From contig CAZPUS010000025.1 of NCBI GenBank assembly GCA_964589825.1, positions 1 through 42,956 on the forward strand: DNA of 42,956 nt, given 5' to 3'. Source of the DNA: CAZPUS01 sp964589825 (GTDB lineage: Bacteria; Fibrobacterota; Chitinivibrionia; Chitinivibrionales; WJKA01). The notes beneath the pieces were generated by a model. It worked only from the letters and a program-made list of their open reading frames with translations. It did not search any database and was not told the origin of the DNA. Positions 33,631-41,658 of the stretch are shown here, piece after piece. Each line of letters opens with the position of its first letter. Positions within the stretch are counted from its first letter, which is position 1. A program made the translations under genes and the position numbers.

Positions 33631-35127
33631 TTATTTATTTTCGTATGCGCGCTGTATGGCATCCGCAAGAGCAGATATATCGAGTTGTGGATCGTTTGTG
33701 TCCATGATATTGGTTGCAGCGCCAAACGGATTCCAAACCTTTGTCAAAAGATCGTGAAAAGTGCAATTATTAAGGAATTGTTGTGACATTCTATCGATAA
33801 TAACCCTTGAACATCTACATAAAGCCGCCAGATGCATGTAGTCACTCACCGGTCCGATGCATAACGCGGACCCTGCCAGCACATCAACGAGACGTGCAAG
33901 CGGAATGTCCCGCAAATCGTTCGTTCCCTCGATAACCGCTGCATTGCTGCTGTCACCTATACACGCAATACTGTCACTTTTCAGTTTTTCGCACAGCATA
34001 CTCCATTGAGTCATGCACCAGCCATTGGTTGCGGACTCATTCCGGGGGATACAAAACAGATACCTATAGCCCTCCTGCGAAGCAGTATTTCCATATGCAA
34101 TATAGTTGCTTTTCTTCTGGGAAAGGGCGGTTTCACTGCACAACTCCCATGACGGGGCGAGTGCATATATTTTGTCCTGTGACGCGCGCTCTTCAACCGG
34201 TTTTGGAGTAAACGTATAGAGGCATCCATCGAGCATCGGGCCACTGTGTTGTCCGCGTTTATCGATAGTAACGAATTCATCCGCACAATCCCGATACAAA
34301 AACTCATGTCCCGGCCTGCACAGTACTTGTACGTTATCAAATCCGTATGCCTTGGTATGAAACCTCACAATCGCCTGCCACGCCATTAATTCCCAACCAA
34401 GCTCTCCCAGAAAAGGTCCTGCCATGAGCACATGTCGCTGATGTGAATTGGCGTAATTTTTCAGATGCATCCTGAAGTTGGAATACCTGCCGGTTCGTTG
34501 CTGAATTGTAAAGGTTCGATAATTATCATATCCCAGCTTCCATGCCACATAATTGAAACTGAGCTGGTCACGGATACTGTGGGACCGAACCTCCTCCCAC
34601 CACTGCTCACAAAATTGCTGCAGCCGTTCGCTGTTATGCTCCCTGAAAATCAAGGTTGTTTCAACCAGTCCCGATTGTTCGGGAAGCCCCTCTTTTCGAT
34701 ATTTTTCGATCTGCGCCCGCATGATCTCCGGATCATCTTTTTTTAGCTTGATACATGCCTGGAGTTCTTCATATACATCATTTCTGCCGCAATGATCGGT
34801 GATATACATATCCACCGTGTCTTCAGCGAGAGAATAACAATCCTGTACGATGGTATCCATTTGTACATTGAACATGTTTGCATCTATCCAGACGCTTACC
34901 GAATACTCCGAAAGATACCGGTGCGCGCATATTTTATGCATCCGCGCCGTTTTTATTTTATCACGCGTCGATTCCCCGAGGTCCTTGATATATCGCACAT
35001 CCCATGTGGAAGAGGTAAAAGACGGATTGTCGGTAAAACAGATACAGTCAACTTCGTCATGTGTATTGTCAACCTCTTCAAGCCGGTCATAACCACCGGT
35101 CAGGCACGTATATACCGCAATTTTCAT
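33631..35127 (-). CDS. Fusion of a DUF616 (TOD1/MUCI70-type) glycosyltransferase-like domain and a GT-B-like domain
   Basis: 498 residues. The first about 225 residues match DUF616: KIAVYTCLTGGYDRL, CICFTDN, WIDANMFN, ITDHCGRNDVYEELQACI, and GLVETTLIFREHN. This family has a GT-A-like fold and includes plant glycosyltransferase-like proteins. A second region from about residue 235, MAGPFLGELGWELMAWQAIVRF, VLCRPGHEFLYRDCADEF, CIPRNES, and IGPVSDYMHLAALCRCSRVII, looks like a GT-B, heptosyltransferase (GT9)-like domain: the GPVS/MHLAA stretch takes the place of the GP.S...H.A motif. The two together would be a bifunctional glycosyltransferase. It is the first gene of a minus-strand unit with the sulfotransferase. 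Exact donors and acceptors cannot be told; the GT-B part is the less certain. Confidence 0.72.
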   Translation of the reverse strand: MKIAVYTCLTGGYDRLEEVDNTHDEVDCICFTDNPSFTSSTWDVRYIKDLGESTRDKIKTARMHKICAHRYLSEYSVSVWIDANMFNVQMDTIVQDCYSLAEDTVDMYITDHCGRNDVYEELQACIKLKKDDPEIMRAQIEKYRKEGLPEQSGLVETTLIFREHNSERLQQFCEQWWEEVRSHSIRDQLSFNYVAWKLGYDNYRTFTIQQRTGRYSNFRMHLKNYANSHQRHVLMAGPFLGELGWELMAWQAIVRFHTKAYGFDNVQVLCRPGHEFLYRDCADEFVTIDKRGQHSGPMLDGCLYTFTPKPVEERASQDKIYALAPSWELCSETALSQKKSNYIAYGNTASQEGYRYLFCIPRNESATNGWCMTQWSMLCEKLKSDSIACIGDSSNAAVIEGTNDLRDIPLARLVDVLAGSALCIGPVSDYMHLAALCRCSRVIIDRMSQQFLNNCTFHDLLTKVWNPFGAATNIMDTNDPQLDISALADAIQRAYENK

Positions 35128-35157
35128 AAAAACCGCTCTTTCGTTATGTCAAGGTCA

Positions 35158-35185
35158 ATTACATAGTTGTGCGATATTGTATCAA
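35158..35185 (-). promoter_or_regulatory. Candidate promoter for the DUF616/GT-sulfotransferase unit
   Basis: On the minus strand TTGATA (35185-35180) and TGTAAT (35163-35158) are spaced by 16 bases, about 30 bases before the start codon of the DUF616 gene. The rest of the divergent gap to 35373 is AT-rich, with an ACATGT direct repeat near 35246-35261. Confidence 0.4.
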
Positions 35186-35373
35186 ATAAACAATACCACA
35201 CGGTAGTAATTATCGGTACACCAAATTGCATCCTTTAAAATACCACATGTAACGACATGTGTACATACTTCGTAACGTATTTTATCGATGCAGTGTAATA
35301 CTACAGTCTTTACCCGAATACGAGAGTATTTATCCATTTAGGATACGCAATAGTCAGGGAGAACACAAATCGC

Positions 35374-36327
35374 ATGAAACGCATATCGTCATTATCGGTT
35401 TTATACGGCATCTCGCCCGCCGGCACAGGGGCATTGATCATTGCACTGGTATCTCTTCTATTCGTGCATGTCCAAGGGGAAGACAATGCAGCCGATTTTT
35501 TCTACGTCTCTTCGAAACAACCTAAAAAGGGGACTAACTGGTATGAAGCGGAAACATCACTTACCGAAAAACAGTTCAGCGAACGTCGCATAGATTCTCT
35601 GACCCGGCATTACGGCGTCCATCTTCCTCGTGATTCCGGAGCTGCCCACACACACCCGCTTGCATCGATCTACGAAAAATGTGTCTATGAAGTACGTTGG
35701 CTCTTTATGTCAGCGGGTTATGGGATTCTTGCCATTGCACCCGATCCCTCACGTGACTTGATTTCCCTCACCGGTATCGCGCTTTCGCATAAATTCCTCG
35801 GTGCCCTCTATCGTGTCGAGGATTATGCGCGTTCACTGGTTCATCCCCGGCATCTGTATCCGTTTTTTTTCGAAGAACACATAAAGGAAGGCGGCTACAC
35901 AGCGACACGATGGAAGCTTTATGACCATTATCGACAAAATGTCTATGCACAAAAAAAGAAAAAATCGTCCGACTCGGTACCCCGTTTTGTACACAATTAC
36001 CTTTCTGCATTCTACAAATACCGGGCAGGAGATATTTCGATAGGCGATACGGTCTTCATGAATTCATACGTACAGGGTAAGACCTATCAAATGTATTTTA
36101 CCTGCATAAAAAGGGAATCCATTACCGTGGGAGACACGAGTTTTTCCTGTTTCCTTGTACGTCCCGACCTTAAGGGTAAGGCAATGGTTTTTCGGGAACA
36201 GGACCGCATTGACATATGGCTCACCGACAATCGCTTTCACATGCCGGTACTTGTGGAAGCACACATCATTTTCGGGAAGATAACCTGCCGCCTGCTTTAC
36301 GCAAAACGATGGGAGCCGGCGAATTGA
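35374..36327 (+). CDS. DUF3108 domain protein, exported
   Basis: 317 residues. A hydrophobic segment (about 18-36) near the N-terminus suggests export or membrane anchoring. The main part fits DUF3108: YEVRWLFMSAGYGILAIA, YRVEDYARSLVHPRHLYPFFFEEHIKEGGYTATRWKLYD, AFYKYRAGDISIGDTVFM, CFLVRPDLKGKAMVFREQDRIDIWLTDNRFHMPVLVEAHIIFG. The family forms a lipocalin-like or LolA-like beta-structure in the periplasm; its job is not known. AGGGAG lies 12 bases before the ATG, a long spacing. It converges on metH with 15 bases between the stop codons. Confidence 0.78.
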   Translation: MKRISSLSVLYGISPAGTGALIIALVSLLFVHVQGEDNAADFFYVSSKQPKKGTNWYEAETSLTEKQFSERRIDSLTRHYGVHLPRDSGAAHTHPLASIYEKCVYEVRWLFMSAGYGILAIAPDPSRDLISLTGIALSHKFLGALYRVEDYARSLVHPRHLYPFFFEEHIKEGGYTATRWKLYDHYRQNVYAQKKKKSSDSVPRFVHNYLSAFYKYRAGDISIGDTVFMNSYVQGKTYQMYFTCIKRESITVGDTSFSCFLVRPDLKGKAMVFREQDRIDIWLTDNRFHMPVLVEAHIIFGKITCRLLYAKRWEPAN

Positions 36328-36342
36328 TCCTTTTGGGTTAAA

Positions 36343-38907
36343 TCATGTCCGATTCTTCTTTGCCTTCTCCAGTATCTGTAATCCCTGAAATGCGTCTTTT
36401 GCGTAATACACTCCACCAGCATATTCGCGGCTGTCGTTGATTTTCGATATTCGTTCAGCAAAAGATTTGTTTACTGCAGCACCGCCAATAAGTACAGGAA
36501 CATCCACACCTTTTTTGTCAAGCTCATGGACACATTCCGTCATCTCTTTGGATGTGGTAATCAAGAGGGCTGACAGGCCGATGGCATCCGGCTCGTGTTT
36601 TGTAACCGCCTCCATGATAGTTTCGACAGGTACCTGTTTGCCGAGATCGATAACCGTGTACCCCTGATTCTTGATAATCGAGGCAACAAGATTTTTTCCT
36701 ATATCGTGCACGTCTCCGTAAACAGTCGCAAGTATGATCGTTCCGCGTGATTGCTGCTCCTGCTGTTGCAGCATCGGCTCGATTATATCGATTGCCGCAC
36801 GCATTACTTCTGCCGCCTGCAGTACAAACGGAAGAATCATTTCACCGCGCTCCATTCGCTCCCCCACATCCTGCATGGCAGGCATAAGAATCTCATTGAG
36901 CACGTTCAGTGGTTTACGGGATTCACAGCACTCCTTGACGAGTGCTTCGATATCCGAATTATCACGGTTGATGACCTTGTTGTAAAGGCGGGCCGAACAA
37001 TCCATGCTTTCCCCTTTATCCGCCGCAGATTGTTCCGAGGATTGCACCGCATCGCCTCTTTTCTGGAAATACTCAATGAACCGATCAAGGGCATCGTTCT
37101 TCGTATTGAAAATAAGCGCGTCGGTCACTTCTTTCATCTCATCATCGTATGCGTCGACATCATCGATGTGGTGCGGATTGAAAATAGCGGCATCGAGCCC
37201 GTAATTTCCCGCGTGATACAGCATCATATTGTTAAGTACACGCCGGGCAGCAGGCATCAATCCGTACGAAATATTACTGACCCCCATCACAGTCCGAATA
37301 TCGGGAAATTGTCGCTTTATATCCCGGATTGCATCGAGAGAAATCCGTGCTGCATCGGCAGAGTCGCGGTCTCCGGTTGCAAGGGTAAATATCAGCGGAT
37401 CGATATACAGAAAACGTCCCGGCATTCCAAATTCGTCATGCACCAGTTCGTAGAGTCGCCTTGTACACTCGATCTTTCGTTCGATCGTTTTTGCCATTCC
37501 CGTATCGTCAATTGTCAAACCGATAACCGGACAGCGAAACCGGGACGCAACGGAAAGTATCTCATGTGCATTGCGGGTATCGTGCTCAAGATTGATGGAG
37601 TTAATCAATCCGGCTCCCGGAAACGATTTCAACGCCGATTCGATCACCGCAGGATCGGTGGAATCGATGCAAAACGGCATGGACACCCGTTCGGACAAAT
37701 ATCGTACAAAGGTAACCATCGACTCCCGTTCATCGTCTCTTTCGTTCAGTGCCACCGAGACATCAAGCAGGGTTGCCCCCGCATTCACCTGTTGTTGTGC
37801 GATACGACCAAGTTCGTTCCAGTTATATGCAAGCAGAAGATTTTTTGTATTCCTGGATCCCTGGGCATTGCACCGTTCCCCGATAATAAACGGTTTGGGT
37901 GTTGTTTCAAGATCGATTCCGGATATGCCGGTGCCGGAGAACACACTTTTTGCAGCCCGTTGGCGTGTTTTGATCCGTTTCCCCTTCAACGCATATGCCA
38001 GTTGAGAAATATGCTCCGGGGTGGTGCCGCAGCAACCACCGACCACCGAGACCCCTTTTTCGATAACTGCCGGAGCGAGAAGCGCCGCGAACTCCTCCGG
38101 CTGCATAGTATACGATGCTTTACCGTCTACATTCTCCGGCATCCCCGCATTCGGTATCATCGACACCGGGATGGCACATTTGTCAAGCAGCGATTCAACA
38201 TGCGGCATCATCTCTCCGGGGCCGGTACTGCAGTTAAGACCTATAATATCGGGTTCAAGATTACCGACGGCACCCAGAAAGGCTCCGATGTCCGATCCAA
38301 GAAGCATATGCCCGGTGGAATCGAGTGTTATCTGTACCTGCAACGGAAGTTCTTTCCCTGCCGAATGTGCTGCGTGACGAATGCCAATGACTGCAGCCTT
38401 TACTTCAAGAAGGTCCTGACTCGTCTCTATCAGAAACATATCCGCCCCGCCCTGCTGCAGTGCCAGAGCCTGCTGTGTAAACACATTGACCAGTGTGTCG
38501 AACGAAACATCGTTGAGACTACTATCGCCCGATGAGGGTAGAAAGCCGGTGGGTCCAACGGTTCCGCATACCAATGCCTCTCTGTCGCGCTCTCTCTGCT
38601 CAAGCGCATTACGTGCTGCACGAGCAGCAGCGACGTTTATTTCCTGCGTTTTTTCTTCAAGTCCGTACTCCTTCAGTTTTATTCTGTTTGCTCCGAAGGA
38701 ATTCGTTTCGATCACCTGAGCTCCGGCATCGAGGTAATTGCAATGAATCTCTGTAACGATATCCGGCCGGGTGATATTAAGAATCTCGTTACAACCCTCT
38801 TTATAATCGAAATCCTTTTCGGTAAGTGAATATAACTGTAGCTGCGTACCCATTGCGCCATCAAAAATAATCGGATAGTTCTCGTTCACGTGGGAAACTA
38901 TATCCAT
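36343..38907 (-). CDS. metH: Cobalamin-dependent methionine synthase lacking the activation domain
   Basis: 854 residues against about 1,227 in E. coli. It moves the methyl of methyltetrahydrofolate via cobalamin to homocysteine. Order: homocysteine S-methyltransferase domain (about 1-305; IIFDGAMGTQLQ, GLNCSTGP and GGCCGTTPEHI with the three zinc Cys), pterin-binding domain (about 330-600; IGERCNAQGSRNTK, INSINLE), cap helices and the cobalamin domain (about 630-854) with the DxHxxG motif DVHDIGK (His734 is the lower cobalt ligand) and IGLSALLITTS. The protein ends directly after the cobalamin domain, so the AdoMet-binding activation domain is absent; it is encoded at 31796-32518. A stretch of low conservation (about 635-660) links cap and substrate domains. 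AAGGAG lies 7 bases before the ATG. A promoter and a leader of about 190 bases precede it. Confidence 0.94.
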   Translation of the reverse strand: MDIVSHVNENYPIIFDGAMGTQLQLYSLTEKDFDYKEGCNEILNITRPDIVTEIHCNYLDAGAQVIETNSFGANRIKLKEYGLEEKTQEINVAAARAARNALEQRERDREALVCGTVGPTGFLPSSGDSSLNDVSFDTLVNVFTQQALALQQGGADMFLIETSQDLLEVKAAVIGIRHAAHSAGKELPLQVQITLDSTGHMLLGSDIGAFLGAVGNLEPDIIGLNCSTGPGEMMPHVESLLDKCAIPVSMIPNAGMPENVDGKASYTMQPEEFAALLAPAVIEKGVSVVGGCCGTTPEHISQLAYALKGKRIKTRQRAAKSVFSGTGISGIDLETTPKPFIIGERCNAQGSRNTKNLLLAYNWNELGRIAQQQVNAGATLLDVSVALNERDDERESMVTFVRYLSERVSMPFCIDSTDPAVIESALKSFPGAGLINSINLEHDTRNAHEILSVASRFRCPVIGLTIDDTGMAKTIERKIECTRRLYELVHDEFGMPGRFLYIDPLIFTLATGDRDSADAARISLDAIRDIKRQFPDIRTVMGVSNISYGLMPAARRVLNNMMLYHAGNYGLDAAIFNPHHIDDVDAYDDEMKEVTDALIFNTKNDALDRFIEYFQKRGDAVQSSEQSAADKGESMDCSARLYNKVINRDNSDIEALVKECCESRKPLNVLNEILMPAMQDVGERMERGEMILPFVLQAAEVMRAAIDIIEPMLQQQEQQSRGTIILATVYGDVHDIGKNLVASIIKNQGYTVIDLGKQVPVETIMEAVTKHEPDAIGLSALLITTSKEMTECVHELDKKGVDVPVLIGGAAVNKSFAERISKINDSREYAGGVYYAKDAFQGLQILEKAKKNRT

Positions 38908-39098
38908 TAACGCTCCTTAATGCCATACGTTACGAATAACGAATAAACTACGGAAAATACGAAATGGTACCACTCCCTGCACCATTTATTTCACTGACGC
39001 GACGTTCACCTTAACCAAACATTTCTGTGTGCGACGGTTGCCCTTATCAAATCTGCTCCTGCGCCTATAAAAAAATGGGCCAACAACAAGGTCGATCC
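38908..39098 (-). promoter_or_regulatory. Untranslated leader of metH with a possible hairpin
   Basis: The leader contains AAATGGT...ACCATTT (about 38964-38989) as a 7-bp stem with a 12-base loop, and GC-rich partly self-complementary blocks near 39003-39065. The class-specific sequences of the SAM-I, SAH, cobalamin or THF riboswitches were not found by eye. A control element is possible, not shown. Confidence 0.3.
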
Positions 39099-39104
39099 AG
39101 CACA

Positions 39105-39133
39105 ATCATAACAAGACGGCTTTATTCTATCAA
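39105..39133 (-). promoter_or_regulatory. metH: Candidate promoter for metH
   Basis: On the minus strand TTGATA (39133-39128) and TATGAT (39110-39105) are separated by exactly 17 bases. The -35 box lies in the last codons of the upstream gene. Transcription from about 39098 would give a leader of about 190 bases before metH. Confidence 0.55.
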
Positions 39134-40018
39134 ATAAAAATAAAACTCCCTGTGTGTGGAAAAACTGCCTACCGAATCGAGTCGCGCTTCCCCCTGCATC
39201 ACGGTGCCGGGTGTTATACCAATCCATGAAGAGTCGTTGCTGAAAAGATGAATATGCAATGTATCAGCAATATGAGGCAATAAAGAAGTATGCAACATCG
39301 CATCTTTGAATACCACCTCTATTTTTTTCCCCCGGTACGCCTCTTTCTCATTCTTCACTGCAGAAAAAAGAGGCACGTTCCATCTGTGCGGTGAACCTGC
39401 CAGAAATGTGGAAAAGAAAACCGAGCGGCGCTTGGCAGCAATGCTGCGCAGACATAAATAATTATATCTGAATTCGGATCTGAAAAAATTTCTGTATTCC
39501 CGCATACGCCCCGAATCATTCCGCATGGAATCAAGTATGGTAATCATTCGGTTTTTACGCGGAATAAACGCAGTGATTCGCGCACTGTCCGACTGCCAAC
39601 GAGTGGTATAATAGAGCCGTCCATACACATCCTGTGAAGAAGAGACCTGCTTTGATTCGACTTCAGCGAATTCGACTTTCAGAAATCCATTATGTCCGGT
39701 ATAACGGAATACCGGTTTGGCTCGAAGTCTATCTCCCCCCTCTTTCCCATGGTATACCCAGTCGGCGCGTATAACCCCTTCCGCGTAATCGAATTCGCTA
39801 ATACGCAGACTTTTCGATTCACAATAGTAGGTAAGAAGTGCAAATGCATCCCATTTGTTCTGCACCCTTATTGCCGGTTTTTCTTCTACGGTGACCGATT
39901 CGTGAAATACGTTTTTCAGCAGAGTATTCAGATGCGAACACTGCACTACCGCCAACAGAAGAAAAAGCAAATACACGCGCGATACACGCGATGAACATGT
40001 TGTAGCAATGTAGCTCAT
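39122..40018 (-). CDS. Exported protein of unknown function
   Basis: About 298 residues from the ATG at 40018 (MSYIATTCSSRV). A hydrophobic signal segment VYLLFLLLAVVQCSH ends in a Cys; the bases before that Cys (VVQ) are not a standard lipobox, so lipoprotein status is doubtful. The rest is soluble, with several predicted beta-strands (RADWVYHGKEG, VFRYTGHNGFLKVEFAEVESKQVS, KIEVVFKDAMLHTSLLPHIADTLHIHLFSNDSSWIGITPGTVMQG). No family was recognised. A frame back to 40057 is open but the added residues look non-conserved. It follows the TPR gene on the same strand; its 3' end carries the metH promoter. Confidence 0.6.
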   Translation of the reverse strand: MSYIATTCSSRVSRVYLLFLLLAVVQCSHLNTLLKNVFHESVTVEEKPAIRVQNKWDAFALLTYYCESKSLRISEFDYAEGVIRADWVYHGKEGGDRLRAKPVFRYTGHNGFLKVEFAEVESKQVSSSQDVYGRLYYTTRWQSDSARITAFIPRKNRMITILDSMRNDSGRMREYRNFFRSEFRYNYLCLRSIAAKRRSVFFSTFLAGSPHRWNVPLFSAVKNEKEAYRGKKIEVVFKDAMLHTSLLPHIADTLHIHLFSNDSSWIGITPGTVMQGEARLDSVGSFSTHREFYFYLIE

Positions 40019-40068
40019 TTCATGCCGATCTGGTCTGTATTGTAAAAAATCGTTCACTCATGCAACAG

Positions 40069-40177
40069 AGGTTGTCGAAAAGTATGTATCGACCTTGTTG
40101 ACCGGCTCATACTCTTCGGGGACACGACGACGGGGCGGACAGAAACAGATTTCGCGAAACAAGATCGCTCAGTTTGA
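40069..40177 (+). repeat. Palindromic repeat, copy E (5'-truncated)
   Basis: About 109 bases matching the right two thirds of the repeat, nearest to copy D: GTTGTCGAAAAGTATG, TATCGACCTTGTTG, ACAGATTTCGCG and AAGATCGCTCAGTTTGA. The left end (TTGAGCGG and GCTGC box) is not recognisable. The right end carries the TGA stop of the TPR gene (minus strand, 40171-40169) and its last codons. Confidence 0.6.
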
Positions 40178-41011
40178 TTTATACATTCTCACCGTGTCAA
40201 AACGGGATTTCTTCTTCCACCCGATCGATAGCTTCGATTTCATTTCAGGATACCGTGCCAACAGGTCCGCCATCTCCCTTTTGATCATGTATTCCTGCAA
40301 ATCATGTTCAGGATCGAGATTCAAATATCGATTTCCCCAGACAATCGCAGACTCGGGCTTTGGTATATAATGAGAATATAAAAAATAAACATTCTTTGCT
40401 ACATCGGTGGACGTAGTATCGAGCTTCCATGCGTTGAGTAGCATCTTTTTGGCCTGTTGCACCTTTTCCTGTCGGGAATAAATCACCCCCATATTAATAT
40501 AGGAATAGAGCACATGTGATTTGCGTTCAATTGCCTTCCTGAACCAGGTGATCGCCTCTGAATACCATCCCCGTTGCATATAGAGCATTCCAAGATAATA
40601 ACAGGCCGGACCATATGCCGGATCCATCTCCAGCACCTTTTTCAGCAAATACTCCGCCCGTTTGCCTTCCCTGCAATCAAGCCAGTTGCTTTCGTTAGTG
40701 CCATAGCGCTTCCAGTCATCCCGATTCTGTTTCTCGATGGCCTTATACAGCATCACCTTGCCCCGCAGGAACATTTTCTGCATCCTGATCTGCTTGGCGG
40801 TATCATCCACCTGCTGCAGCATTTTTAGCGCTGATTCATATTCCTGACGTTCTATTTTGCTTTTTATTTTATCAAGCCCGGGTTCATATCCTTGATCGAT
40901 CCTACGAATGACAAAAAAGGTCGCCGCACCAAACACCACCAAAAGCACAATAATATACAGCACAAAACTGACTACATTACCCTTTGTATTTGTTGTCACA
41001 TCGCTGCTCAT
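40169..41011 (-). CDS. Membrane-anchored TPR protein
   Basis: 280 residues. One N-terminal transmembrane helix (VVSFVLYIIVLLVVFGAATFFVI, about 13-35) and a mostly helical remainder with tetratricopeptide repeats: LLKKVLEMDPAYGPACYYLGMLYMQRGWYSEAITWFRKAIER is the clearest pair, followed by SYINMGVIYSRQEKVQQAKKMLLNAWKLD. TPRs bind partner proteins; the partner is unknown. It starts 28 bases after the STAS gene and is likely co-transcribed. The stop codon and last residues fall in a truncated repeat copy, so the C-terminus may have been reshaped by it. Confidence 0.82.
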   Translation of the reverse strand: MSSDVTTNTKGNVVSFVLYIIVLLVVFGAATFFVIRRIDQGYEPGLDKIKSKIERQEYESALKMLQQVDDTAKQIRMQKMFLRGKVMLYKAIEKQNRDDWKRYGTNESNWLDCREGKRAEYLLKKVLEMDPAYGPACYYLGMLYMQRGWYSEAITWFRKAIERKSHVLYSYINMGVIYSRQEKVQQAKKMLLNAWKLDTTSTDVAKNVYFLYSHYIPKPESAIVWGNRYLNLDPEHDLQEYMIKREMADLLARYPEMKSKLSIGWKKKSRFDTVRMYKSN

Positions 41012-41038
41012 TCGCTTCTTTCACCACACGGAGGCAAT

Positions 41039-41389
41039 TCAGGTCGCGGCAATCGCGTGATCCTCCATAAATGCCTCTGTAGAATTGTACATTTTTATCA
41101 GTCTCGTGAGTCCCACCATCTGAAGCACATCCCTCACCTGGCTTTCGCCTGCAATAATATACAGCGCCCCGTCGCTATCCTGTACATCGCAGAGACAATG
41201 AATAAAAATGCTTATTCCGGCACTGTCAAGAAATTTAACTTGTTCAAGATTGAATACAAATTTGTGATAGCCATGATCCATGTACTCCGAAATTTCTCTC
41301 AAAATCTCCTGTGAGTATGGATTCTTGTTGATATTACCACTCATGTGAATCATCTGAAAATCACCTAACGGCTTTATTTCATGCATCAT
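41039..41389 (-). CDS. STAS domain protein, anti-anti-sigma factor type
   Basis: 116 residues, one STAS domain. The phosphorylation-site region reads FNLEQVKFLDSAGISIFIHCL, with the Ser of LDSAGI in the place phosphorylated in SpoIIAA-like proteins, and VRDVLQMVGLTRLIKMYNSTEAF closes the domain. Such proteins switch partner anti-sigma factors or other regulators by phosphorylation by HATPase-type kinases (RsbW type) and dephosphorylation by PP2C phosphatases. Neither is in the window, so its partner is elsewhere. GGGGGAG lies 6 bases before the ATG. It is 33 bases after the 64-residue gene and 28 before the TPR gene. Confidence 0.88.
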   Translation of the reverse strand: MMHEIKPLGDFQMIHMSGNINKNPYSQEILREISEYMDHGYHKFVFNLEQVKFLDSAGISIFIHCLCDVQDSDGALYIIAGESQVRDVLQMVGLTRLIKMYNSTEAFMEDHAIAAT

Positions 41390-41422
41390 GTGACACTCCC
41401 CCGTTTATTGCACTTGGCCTTG

Positions 41423-41617
41423 TCATTCCTCTTCCGAAAGGTCAAAAGTGCGCTCAAAAAAAAGATGGATTTTGCTTAAATCATCTTCGATACACGATTC
41501 GGTAAATTGCCATCCGTTTCGCTTCATTCTTGCAATCAGCAGCTCAACCTCATCCATCACCTTCATCGCCTTTCGGCGAAAACCAAGTTTTACCGTGCAT
41601 TCGGTTGTCTCTTTCAT
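41423..41617 (-). CDS. Small protein of unknown function upstream of the STAS gene
   Basis: 64 residues, MKETTECTVKLGFRRKAMKVMDEVELLIARMKRNGWQFTESC..., rich in charged residues, with a central helix-forming part. No family was recognised. The ribosome binding site is weak. The frame is open for about ten codons upstream of the ATG, so a non-ATG start is possible. It is kept because it fills the gap between the lipoprotein and STAS genes with 41 and 33 base spacings. It could be a partner of the STAS protein. Confidence 0.5.
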   Translation of the reverse strand: MKETTECTVKLGFRRKAMKVMDEVELLIARMKRNGWQFTESCIEDDLSKIHLFFERTFDLSEEE

Positions 41618-41658
41618 CAGGTATTCTTCAGTAATAAAATAGTGTATGCAATCGGCGA

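Noticed and set aside
39005..39120. A seventh full copy of the palindromic repeat before metH
   Set aside because: Only a short block (ATCGACCTTGTTG on the minus strand) and a loose GGAGCAGATTT match; ends and hairpin pairing are missing.
38908..39121. Known SAM, SAH or cobalamin riboswitch before metH
   Set aside because: The conserved core sequences of these classes were not found on the minus strand; only an unassigned hairpin is visible.
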